Shown here in pieces: positions 57,561 to 64,000 of a stretch of 64,000 nucleotides of DNA (position 1 is its first letter; each line of letters opens with the position of its first letter). The notes beneath the pieces are model-generated. The model was not told the DNA's origin. It saw only the letters and a list, made by a program, of their open reading frames with translations, and did no database searches. Source of the DNA: Synechococcus sp. CBW1004 (GTDB lineage Bacteria > Cyanobacteriota > Cyanobacteriia > PCC-6307 > Cyanobiaceae). The stretch lies in assembly GCF_015840715.1 (NCBI RefSeq), contig NZ_CP060397.1, positions 3,492,686 to 3,556,685 on the forward strand. The letters are read 5' to 3'. The position numbers and the translations under genes are program-made.

Positions 57561-58341
57561 GCGAGGCCAGTCCCCAGCTGGCCGCAAGCCGATCCAGGCG
57601 CGGATCCCCCTTGCTGGGATCCCGCAGCCGCTGGCGGGCCTGATTGAGAGCGTCGAGGGCGCCATTGCGGTCGCCCTGCTGTTTCCGCAGCAGGGCGAGG
57701 GCGATCAGCGGCCGCTGGTCGTCAGGAAATTCGGTGGCCAGCCGGCGATAGGTCGCCATCGCGGCGGGAATCTGACCGCGCCGCTGCTGCAGATCCGCCA
57801 GCAGCAGCCCGAGTCCCATGGCCTGGGGCTGCACCGGTGGTCGCATCGCCTTCTGATAGGCGGCCTTCACCTGGTTCTCGGCCTGGTTGCCCTGGCCCTG
57901 TTCCAGCTGCAGCAGCGTCATCAGCTGTAGAGCTTCCATCTGATCGCTGCGGCGATTGAGGATCATGCGCAGCTCCCGCTGGGCGCCGGCACGGTCGCCC
58001 TGGTCGCGGCGCAGTTCCGCCAGCAGCAGCCGCAGGGACCAGCGGTCCGGCTCGCGGTCGGCCAGTGGTTCCAGCACGGCGATCGCTTCCTGGCGGCGGT
58101 TGAGGGCCACGAGCAGCTCCAGCAGTCGCTGCTGTTCGGCTGGGCTGGCCTGCTGTCCTTGCAGCTGCTGCCGCAGGCTGCGGACCTCCCGCTCCAGCCG
58201 CGCATTGGCAGGTGTCGGTGTCGTGGCCGGCGGGCGCTGGCGGCGGCCCAGCCACCAGCCGCTGGCGGCGGCCCCCGCGAGCAGGGCCAGTGCGAGCAGC
58301 AGGGCCCCCAGCCGGGCACGCCTCGGTGTCGATTCCGTCAT
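57460..58341 (-). CDS. Membrane-anchored tetratricopeptide protein
   Basis: A 293-residue protein: an N-terminal membrane anchor (about residues 11-32, LLLALALLAGAAASGWWLG), then a coiled coil around LEREVRSLRQQLQGQ and several TPR-like helices (ALNRRQEAIAVLEPLADREP; AELRRDQGDRAGAQRELRMI). The last 35 residues are low-complexity and overlap the end of the convergent gene by 101 bp. It probably scaffolds a membrane complex. ATG 58341 is preferred over 58359. Confidence 0.75.
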   Translation of the reverse strand: MTESTPRRARLGALLLALALLAGAAASGWWLGRRQRPPATTPTPANARLEREVRSLRQQLQGQQASPAEQQRLLELLVALNRRQEAIAVLEPLADREPDRWSLRLLLAELRRDQGDRAGAQRELRMILNRRSDQMEALQLMTLLQLEQGQGNQAENQVKAAYQKAMRPPVQPQAMGLGLLLADLQQRRGQIPAAMATYRRLATEFPDDQRPLIALALLRKQQGDRNGALDALNQARQRLRDPSKGDPRLDRLAASWGLASLRGQDAGASNRTGSGESRTAPTPAPSPQDGSSR

Positions 58342-58588
58342 CTGCTCAGCGACAGCCACACCGGGCGGGGCGGTGGCGCTCCCTGGAAGGTGGTTTTCCG
58401 GCCAGCCTGCTGCAGCGGCGCCTCATGGTGTGGCAGCGCGTCATGGCTTCTCAACTGCCCTCATCCGCGCCGGACCGCCTGAACCGGGGAGACACATCAG
58501 GACCGGAGGCTACCGCCGCTGCTGGTTACATTGGCCGGGCGGCCGGATGCCGCCCCTGCCTCGCGGTGGGGCCCACCCGAACCTGCTC

Positions 58589-59314
58589 ATGCGCCAGCAC
58601 CCCATCTCCCCGGTCACCGAGCCGATGCAGTACCGGGCCATCGGTGTCGTGCGTGGTCAGTACGTGCCCACCGATGCCGACCATCCCACCCGCGGCCTGA
58701 TCCGAACCGCTGAGGGCCAGGAGATCGAAGCGGTCGTGCTCGGCCGCCTGCTCACCCTGATGCGCCGTCACCTCGACGCCGAGCAACCCCATCTCTGGGT
58801 GGTCTACCCGCGCATCCGCGAGCAGGACAGCCTGCACCTGCAGATGGTCGGCGTGTGGGAGCCCAGCAGCCTCGACCCGGAGGCCACCGATGCCGGCGCA
58901 GCGGATGTCCTGCCGGAGGGCGATGACTACTTTTCGATCCGCGGCGAGCTGATCTACACCCGTCCCGAGACCGGTGAGCTGGTGATCAAGGTGCGCCAGC
59001 AGCCGCGCCCCGACGGCAGCCGTCCGGTGCCGTTCAAGCTCCAGCTGCGCGGCGTGATCCCTCTCGAGCATCTGCGCCACTTCGTGTCGCTCGATGTCCG
59101 GCGCCAGGGCCAGGCCCTGACCGTGGAGTCCTGCGAGGTGATCGGTCCGCTGGCCCAGCGGGGCAACCGCGGCGGCAAGCGACGCCGAGGCCCCGAGGAC
59201 GGGGCTGTGCGGCGGGAACGTCGGCCCCTGCCTGCCACGGCGGCCACGGCAGAGCCGGGGGAGGCACCGCGTCCGGTGACCCGCAGCCGGGCGATCAGTC
59301 GACCCAGCCGCTGA
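58589..59314 (+). CDS. Conserved hypothetical protein
   Basis: A 241-residue protein with a compact N-terminal domain (QYRAIGVVRGQYVPTDADHP, then VLGRLLTLMRRHLDAE) and a basic, Arg-rich tail after residue 190, which suggests nucleic acid or membrane contact. The name is unknown. It starts the tight run to the peptidase, larC and ybhN genes, with the next ATG one base after its stop. Confidence 0.65.
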   Translation: MRQHPISPVTEPMQYRAIGVVRGQYVPTDADHPTRGLIRTAEGQEIEAVVLGRLLTLMRRHLDAEQPHLWVVYPRIREQDSLHLQMVGVWEPSSLDPEATDAGAADVLPEGDDYFSIRGELIYTRPETGELVIKVRQQPRPDGSRPVPFKLQLRGVIPLEHLRHFVSLDVRRQGQALTVESCEVIGPLAQRGNRGGKRRRGPEDGAVRRERRPLPATAATAEPGEAPRPVTRSRAISRPSR

Positions 59315-59315
59315 G

Positions 59316-59972
59316 ATGGATCCGGTCGCGGCCGGGCTGGCGGTGCTGGCGATCAGCCTGGCTGCGGTCTATGGACCGGCGCTGGGCGTCTCGCCCTGGT
59401 GGATCACGCTGCTGACCGTTCTGGGCCTTGGCTCCCTCAGTGTCGATGCCGCCCGCTTCGGAGGCCGTGGCGGCCATCTGCTGGCTGAGGCGCTCCCCGG
59501 CGGGGTCCGCCGACTCCGCCGCATCGCCATCCATGAGGCCGGGCATTGCCTGGTGGCCGAGGCGGAGGCTCTGCCCGTGCGGCAGGTGCTGGTCGGCAGC
59601 CTGGCCTGTCTGCGGGCGGGCCTGAGCAGCGGTGGCAGCACGGTCTTCGACGCGCCCGGCCGGGCCCGACTGCCGGTGGAGGAGCTGCGACGCTGGAGCC
59701 GGGTGCTTCAGGCCGGTATGGCGGCCGAGCGGCTGATCTACGGGGAGGCTGCCCGCGGTGGCGCCGATGACAGCGCCCTGCTCGGCCAGCTCTGGGGCCT
59801 GTCCGGGTTCGATGTCGCCACGGCCCAGCGGGAGCAGCGCCAGGCCCGCCGCGAGGTGGAGCGGCTGCTGAGGGAGCACCGTCAGGATCTGGAGCGGCGC
59901 GCGGAGCTGCTGCTGGTCGAGGCTCCGCGGCTGGGTCATCGCTCCGCCGGGTCCGCTTCCTCAGCGCAATGA
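59316..59972 (+). CDS. Orphan FtsH-type (M41) peptidase domain protein
   Basis: A 218-residue membrane protein with two hydrophobic segments near the N-terminus (about residues 5-22 and 28-44) and a metallopeptidase motif RIAIHEAGHCLVAEAEA, the HExxH zinc site of FtsH proteins. The third ligand is likely in GGADDSALLGQL (compare FtsH GANDLxxAT). There is no AAA module, so it cannot unfold substrates itself. The gene is one base after its neighbour and overlaps larC by 4 bp. Confidence 0.75.
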   Translation: MDPVAAGLAVLAISLAAVYGPALGVSPWWITLLTVLGLGSLSVDAARFGGRGGHLLAEALPGGVRRLRRIAIHEAGHCLVAEAEALPVRQVLVGSLACLRAGLSSGGSTVFDAPGRARLPVEELRRWSRVLQAGMAAERLIYGEAARGGADDSALLGQLWGLSGFDVATAQREQRQARREVERLLREHRQDLERRAELLLVEAPRLGHRSAGSASSAQ

Positions 59973-61303
59973 CGCTGGCGCTCGTCGATTGCCCCACCGG
60001 TCTGGCCGGCGACATGTTGCTGGCGGCGCTGTTCGATCTGGGGCTCGATGAGGCGGTGCTGCATCACCCCCTGCGGGCTCTGGGCCTGCAGGGTCGCTAC
60101 AGGCTGGAGCGGGCTGAGGGCCGCAGCGGTGGTCTACGCGGCCTGCGGCTGCGGGTGGAGAGCCTGGAGAGCGAGCCGCCGCATCGGCACTGGCGGGATC
60201 TGAAGCGCCTGCTGGACGAGGCTCCTCTGGCGGAGCCTCTGCGAGCAAGGGTGCTGGCGGTGTTCGCCCTGCTGGCGGAGGCGGAGGCGGCCGTCCATGG
60301 GCACGCGCCCGAGCATGTGCATTTTCATGAGGTGGGTGCCCTCGACGCCCTCGTGGACATCGTCGGGGTGTGTGCCGGCCTGTTGCACTTCGGCGTCGAA
60401 CGGCTGATCTGCGGTGTGCCACCCGCCGGCCACGGCTGCGTGGGCACCGCCCATGGGCGGTTGCCGTTGCCGGCTCCGGCGGTGCTGGAGATCGCCCGCC
60501 GCGGCGGGATCCCGCTGGCCGGCAGCGAGGATTTCCCGCCGGGGGAGCTCACCACCCCCACCGGTCTGGCGTTGATGGCCTGCTGGGCCGACCGGTTCGC
60601 GCCGCCACCGGCCGTCCTGCCGGAGCGAGTGGGTGTGGGCCTGGGAACCCGGGAGCTGGACCGCCCCAATCTCCTGCGGATCACTCTGGCGCGCCCCTGG
60701 CCTGAGGCGCCGCCGGTGTCGCCGGAGGGCATCGAGATGGGCGGGGCTCCCACGGGGCCGGAGATGGAGCGTCTCGAGGGGGAGCGCCTGGAAACCGTGG
60801 TGCTGCAGCAGTGCCAGATCGACGATGCCACGGCAGAGGATCTGTCCTTCCTGCTGGAGGAGCTGCAGCGGGCGGGGGCGCTGGAGGTGTTCTGCCAGCC
60901 GATCGCGATGAAGAAGGGGCGGCCCGGGACTCTGCTCAGCGTCCTGGCACCGCTGCAGGCTGCGTCAGCGCTGCGCCGTGTCTGGTGGCGCCACAGCAGC
61001 AGCCTCGGCGTGCGCGAGAGCCTGCAGCCGCGTTGGGTGCTGGAGCGCAGTCAGCGGCGGGCGAGCACCCCGCTGGGAGAAGTGGGGCTGAAGCGGGCCC
61101 TGCTACCCGGCGGCGGCGCCCGGGTGAAGATCGAGCATGACGATCTGGCCGCCATCGCGCGGCGTCAGGATCTACCCCTGGCCGATGTGCGCCGAAGGGT
61201 GCGTCAGGCCCTGATCGAAGCGGCCGATCCCTGGTTCGCCCCGCCCGTTCCCGGCGCACCACCCCCACCGCAGGCCACCTCTTCCCCTCCTCGCCAGCCA
61301 TGA
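59969..61303 (+). CDS. larC: LarC-like nickel-pincer cofactor protein
   Basis: A 444-residue protein of the LarC (DUF111) family. Its N-terminus LALVDCPTGLAGDMLLAAL and PEHVHFHEVGALDALVDIVG are typical, as are PPAGHGCVGTAHGRLPLPAP and TTPTGLAL. LarC inserts nickel into the pincer cofactor used by lactate racemase. In Lactobacillus plantarum larC is split by a frameshift, whereas here it is a single open frame. LarA and LarB are not in view. Its ends overlap both neighbours by 4 bp (ATGA). Confidence 0.88.
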   Translation: MTLALVDCPTGLAGDMLLAALFDLGLDEAVLHHPLRALGLQGRYRLERAEGRSGGLRGLRLRVESLESEPPHRHWRDLKRLLDEAPLAEPLRARVLAVFALLAEAEAAVHGHAPEHVHFHEVGALDALVDIVGVCAGLLHFGVERLICGVPPAGHGCVGTAHGRLPLPAPAVLEIARRGGIPLAGSEDFPPGELTTPTGLALMACWADRFAPPPAVLPERVGVGLGTRELDRPNLLRITLARPWPEAPPVSPEGIEMGGAPTGPEMERLEGERLETVVLQQCQIDDATAEDLSFLLEELQRAGALEVFCQPIAMKKGRPGTLLSVLAPLQAASALRRVWWRHSSSLGVRESLQPRWVLERSQRRASTPLGEVGLKRALLPGGGARVKIEHDDLAAIARRQDLPLADVRRRVRQALIEAADPWFAPPVPGAPPPPQATSSPPRQP

Positions 61304-62520
61304 CGCCCTGGATCGCCTCGCTGTGGAGTCGCCTCCTCGCCGCCGGTCATGCCGTCGCTGCGTCTGCGGCCCGATGTCGGTGGCGGCCGGGTGCTGGCCG
61401 CAAGGTTGATGGGTCTGCCGATCCCGCTGCATCGGTCCTCTCCGACCCCGGCACCGACACCGGGCAGTCGATGGCCCGCTCCGCCCGTGCGGAACAGCCC
61501 GGCCGCGCGTTCGCAGGCCTCACGCTGCCGGGTCTGAAGGCGGCAGGCCTTCGGCTGCCCCGCCTCTCATTGCCCGGGGGCCTGCGCCCCTGGATCACCT
61601 GCCTGAGTCTTGGCTTCGTGCTGGCGGCTCTGCTGGGTCACGGGCGACAGCTGCTGCAGCTCAGCCTGGATGCCCAGGGCTGGTGGTGGCTGCTGCTGGC
61701 GGTGGGGCTGCAGGGGCTGAGCCTGCTGGTGAACGGGCTGGCCTGGGTCGTGATCCTGCGCTGGCGGGGCCTGCGGCCACGGCCCGCACCCCTGGTCAGC
61801 CTCTATGTGAGCTCCAACCTGCGCAAGTACCTCCCGGGGGGCATCTGGCACCTGGCCGCCCGCGTGCAGGCCCTGCGTCAGGAGGGCGCTCCTCTCCAGG
61901 ATGGACCGACGGGCACGGCTCCGGCTCTGGTGGCCACCCTGCTCGATCCGCTGCTGGCGGCAGTGGCCGCCCTGGCGCTGGTGCCGCTGGGGGGATGGCA
62001 GAACGGCCTGGCGGTTCTCTGCCTGTTGCCGCTGCTGCTGCTCCACCCCCGCTGGCTGCAGCCCCTGTTGCTGCGTCTGGAGCGACAGCGGGCCCGTCAG
62101 CTGGGTCTCAGCCAGTCGCTGGAGCAGGAACTGGCTGCCGGCGAGACCGGCGCTGCGGCTTTGCCGGCGATCTGGCCGTGGGGGCCTCTGCTGGTCGAAC
62201 TGCTGTTCGTGCTGCTGCGCTTTGCCGGTTTCTGGGCCTGCGTCTGGGCCTTCGACCTGCAGCTCAGCCTCGACGTCTGGACCTGGCTGGGCGGTTTCGC
62301 TCTGGCCTGGACGGTCGGCCTGGTGGTGCCGGGCGCTCCCGGCGGGCTGGGGGTGTTCGAGGCGGTGCTGCTGCTGCGTCTGGCAGTGGAGCTGCCGCAG
62401 GCCTCGCTGCTGGCGGTGGCGCTCAGCTATCGCCTGGTGGTGACGCTGGCGGATGTGCTGACGGCGGCTCTGGTGGGAGCGGATGAGCGGCTGGCCGTCT
62501 CTGGCCGTTCTTCGCAATAG
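61300..62520 (+). CDS. YbhN/UPF0104-like membrane protein
   Basis: A 406-residue polytopic protein with about eight hydrophobic segments and the UPF0104/LPG-synthase signature SSNLRKYLPGGIWHLAARV and VVPGAPGGLGVFEAVLL. The family includes flippase-like proteins related to the membrane part of lysyl-PG synthase. The start overlaps larC; the first 57 residues are polar and low in complexity, so a start at ATG 61471 is possible. Confidence 0.8.
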   Translation: MTPWIASLWSRLLAAGHAVAASAARCRWRPGAGRKVDGSADPAASVLSDPGTDTGQSMARSARAEQPGRAFAGLTLPGLKAAGLRLPRLSLPGGLRPWITCLSLGFVLAALLGHGRQLLQLSLDAQGWWWLLLAVGLQGLSLLVNGLAWVVILRWRGLRPRPAPLVSLYVSSNLRKYLPGGIWHLAARVQALRQEGAPLQDGPTGTAPALVATLLDPLLAAVAALALVPLGGWQNGLAVLCLLPLLLLHPRWLQPLLLRLERQRARQLGLSQSLEQELAAGETGAAALPAIWPWGPLLVELLFVLLRFAGFWACVWAFDLQLSLDVWTWLGGFALAWTVGLVVPGAPGGLGVFEAVLLLRLAVELPQASLLAVALSYRLVVTLADVLTAALVGADERLAVSGRSSQ

Positions 62521-62552
62521 GACTTACTGTTGAGAATCGCCGAGCCTTCCTG

Positions 62553-63044
62553 GTGCTTCCCCCCACTCAGCCTGCGTCCTCTCGCCAGGAGCCGGCGCTC
62601 ACCAGCGCTGCTCTGAGGACCAGTCTCCACAACCGAGGCCAGCGGCTCACGCCGCAGCGCCAGCGCATCCTTGATCTGTTCGAGGGGCTTGGTGAAGGCA
62701 GCCATCTCAGCGCCGAGGAGGTGCATCAGCGGTTGCTGGGCTCCGAGGGGCGGGTGTCGCTGGCGACGGTGTACCGCACCCTGCGGCTGCTGAGCTCGAT
62801 GGGGCTGCTGCAGGAGCTGGAGCTGCCGGAAGGCGGTCGGCGCTTCGAGCTCGCCGGAGCCAGCCACCGCGATCATCACCATCTGGTCTGTGTCCGCTGC
62901 GGCCGCACGGAGGAGTTCGAGAATGCCGCCGTGCTCGCTGCCGGCAACGCCGCCGCCGACGGCCATGGCTTCCAGCTGCTCGAGTGCGTCCTCAACGTCC
63001 GCGCCCTCTGCCCGGGGTGTGTCGCGGCTGGCCGCGCCGAATGA
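62553..63044 (+). CDS. Fur-family transcriptional regulator
   Basis: A 163-residue winged-helix metalloregulator. DNA-binding helix RVSLATVYRTLRLLSSMGLL, a His-rich stretch HRDHHHLVC and two CxxC pairs (Cys113/Cys116, Cys153/Cys156) that bind structural zinc. Whether it is Fur, Zur or PerR cannot be settled from sequence. The GTG start at 62553 leaves only 32 bp after ybhN. Its stop codon lies inside the first unit of the repeat array. Confidence 0.88.
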   Translation: MLPPTQPASSRQEPALTSAALRTSLHNRGQRLTPQRQRILDLFEGLGEGSHLSAEEVHQRLLGSEGRVSLATVYRTLRLLSSMGLLQELELPEGGRRFELAGASHRDHHHLVCVRCGRTEEFENAAVLAAGNAAADGHGFQLLECVLNVRALCPGCVAAGRAE

Positions 63045-63187
63045 CCGCGGTGAAACCGCGGTCTGAACAAGCGCGTGAGCGCGCCGAATGACCGCGTGGC
63101 AACGCGGTCTGAACTCGCGGCTGGCCGCTCCGAATGACCGCGGTGAAACCGCGGTCTGAACAAGCGCGTGAGCGCGCCGAATGACCG
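63022..63187. repeat. Double-hairpin tandem repeat overlapping the fur 3' end
   Basis: A 93-bp unit is present almost twice (63022-63114 and 63115-63187), with one base difference (63036/63129) over the shared part. Each unit contains subunits of 46-47 bp that start CGAATGACC at 63038, 63085, 63131 and 63178. Hairpins: GACCGCGGT / ACCGCGGTC (9 bp, loop GAA) in the first and third subunit, GACCGCGT / ACGCGGTC (8 bp) in the second, and GCGGC / GCCGC and GCGCG / CGCGC between them. There is no T-run. Confidence 0.9.
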
Positions 63188-63213
63188 GGCGCTGGCCTGG
63201 TTTTGAAATCCGC

Positions 63214-63507
63214 TCAGCCCTGGCCGTCGATCAGCGTGTCCTTGCTTTGCTTGAGCCCCTTCCAGAGCCGGCGGATCTGGGCATAGGCCTGCTCCTGGCT
63301 GAGCTTGCCGTTGCTCTGGAGGCCCACGATCAGCCCCACCTGTTCGGCGAAGGATTCAAGGTTGTGGTGGAACACCAGCCGCTGCGGCGACCAGTCGCGA
63401 CCGCGATAGGAGCCGTGGGCCTCCATGGGCGAGCGGACCGGCCCCACGGCGGGACGGTCCGCAGGCGGCGGTGTCCGGTCGGAGGGGGGAGGTCCGTCGC
63501 TCGCCAC
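63214..63507 (-). CDS. Small conserved cyanobacterial protein (DUF7219-like)
   Basis: A 97-residue protein. The C-terminal two thirds (GSYRGRDWSPQRLVFHHNLE, then NGKLSQEQAYAQIRRLWKGL) resemble a small helical protein widespread in cyanobacteria, which I believe is DUF7219. The first 25 residues are Pro-rich. Function unknown. Confidence 0.65.
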   Translation of the reverse strand: MASDGPPPSDRTPPPADRPAVGPVRSPMEAHGSYRGRDWSPQRLVFHHNLESFAEQVGLIVGLQSNGKLSQEQAYAQIRRLWKGLKQSKDTLIDGQG

Positions 63508-63631
63508 GGGACTGCCCGGAGGGCCTGCACCTTAGCGATCGTTTCAGGCCCGAGCGGCTGAAGGGTGTCCGCCGGATCCGAACCCTGCCTGCCGGCCCCG
63601 TCCAGGCTGGATCGCCTGTTCTTGAGCAAGC

Positions 63632-63650
63632 CTTAAACGCCTCCTAACGA
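63632..63650 (+). promoter_or_regulatory. Pho-type box upstream of pstS
   Basis: Two 8-bp half-sites, CTTAAACG (63632-63639) and CCTAACGA (63643-63650), spaced 11 bp apart as in PhoB/SphR boxes. A -10-like TATCTA (63671-63676) follows 20 bp later, with pstS starting 28 bp after that. Phosphate-starvation induction is inferred. Confidence 0.65.
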
Positions 63651-63703
63651 CCGAGGGGTCGGCGGTTCGTTATCTAAGGAGTGACCCCCTCCAAGGCGCT
63701 TCA

Positions 63704-64000
63704 ATGACCTTCGCGAAGAAGGCCCTGTTTGCCAGTGGCATGACCCTCCTCGGCGCCGGCGCGTTGACGTCCGCCGCGGCACTGGCCCAGGCCACGCTCA
63801 ACGGCGCCGGAGCCTCCTTCCCGGCTCCCTTCTATCAACGCGTCTTCGCCGGCGCTGCGTCTCAGGGCGTGCGGGTGAACTACCAGTCGGTCGGCTCCGG
63901 CGCCGGTGTGCGCCAGTTCGTGGCCGGCACCGTGGACTTCGGCGCCACCGACGAACCGATCAAAGCTTCCGAAGTCGCCAAGGTGAAGCGCGGCGTCGTG
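63704..64000 (+). CDS. pstS: Phosphate-binding protein PstS, 5' part
   Basis: The first 99 codons of a PstS-type protein, cut by the window's right edge. Signal peptide (FAKKALFASGMTLLGAGAL, cleavage near ALAQ), then LNGAGASFPAPFYQRVF, VNYQSVGSGAGVRQF and VDFGATDEPI, which bind phosphate. It supplies the PstCAB importer, whose genes lie outside the window. A Pho-type box lies upstream. Confidence 0.95.
   Translation, partial: MTFAKKALFASGMTLLGAGALTSAAALAQATLNGAGASFPAPFYQRVFAGAASQGVRVNYQSVGSGAGVRQFVAGTVDFGATDEPIKASEVAKVKRGVV

Noticed and set aside
62876..63163. 95-codon minus-strand frame through the hairpin repeat
   Set aside because: Its repeated peptide pattern comes from the 46-47 bp repeat units; no independent gene signal.
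63022..63187. CRISPR-like reading of the tandem repeat
   Set aside because: The units are adjacent hairpin repeats without variable spacers of CRISPR length, and no cas gene is nearby.

Overview
The window looks like chromosomal DNA from a GC-rich unicellular picocyanobacterium of the Synechococcus/Cyanobium type. This is inferred from phycobilisome core genes (apcB, apcC), a psbA gene for photosystem II D1, a high-light-inducible protein, chlH, crtL, a cyanobacterial PII gene with an NtcA-type box, many cyanobacteria-restricted small DUF proteins (DUF2949, DUF3038, DUF4335, DUF4912) and strong G/C preference at third codon positions. No rRNA, tRNA, insertion sequence, prophage or CRISPR array was recognised. 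Gene density is high, with frequent 4-bp ATGA overlaps and short intergenic gaps.

Layout. 1-660: end of the apc operon (apcB, apcC, terminator). 1.2-5.0 kb: ftsW-like, then the cytochrome c maturation pair ccdA-ccs1, convergent with queF. 5.1-10.8 kb: NtcA-type box and glnB, tlyA, purB, rlmH, a methyltransferase, a 31-residue candidate membrane peptide and an HpsJ-like protein. 11.1-12.1 kb: a secreted protein with a PEP-CTERM-like tail. 12.4-19.6 kb: chlH diverging from a large HD-GYP sensor protein. 19.6-23.4 kb: dapB, a membrane protein, hli, a UbiH-like FAD enzyme and DUF2949. 23.5-29.2 kb: apt diverging from a long collinear run of small conserved proteins (DUF3038, DUF4335, others), TspO and a two-domain kinase-like protein. 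29.3-32.2 kb: DUF4912 protein diverging from an SOS-boxed UmuD-like gene that lacks the protease dyad, then small hypotheticals.

32.6-34.1 kb: psbA with a clear promoter and terminator, followed by an orphan terminator that may end a short RNA. 34.1-41.2 kb: cupin, DnaQ-like exonuclease, peroxiredoxin Q, DUF1350, DUF805, acs and a HAD phosphatase. 41.2-46.1 kb: a minus-strand run nitrilase-amidase-murI-prenyl synthase, plus ComB-like. 46.2-50.5 kb: ubiD coupled to an Rrf2 regulator, then crtL overlapping a fibrillin gene (quinone, carotenoid and thylakoid lipid functions). 50.6-57.0 kb: mscS and a potA-potD-potB-potC polyamine-type ABC operon next to xthA. 57.0-63.0 kb: small secreted and TPR proteins, then a tightly coupled run of a conserved protein, an orphan FtsH-type peptidase domain, larC, a YbhN-like membrane protein and a Fur-family regulator. 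A structured 93-bp tandem repeat begins inside the Fur gene's last codons. The window ends in pstS behind a Pho-type box.

Points most worth a second look: the UmuD-like protein with Ala and Arg at the catalytic Ser/Lys positions beneath a LexA-type box; the double-hairpin repeat that supplies the fur stop codon; the palindrome filling the psbA promoter spacer; the orphan terminator downstream of psbA; the AAA-less M41 peptidase in the larC run; and the HD-GYP protein with a large insertion between its metal motifs. I could not run searches, so family names rest on motif recognition.
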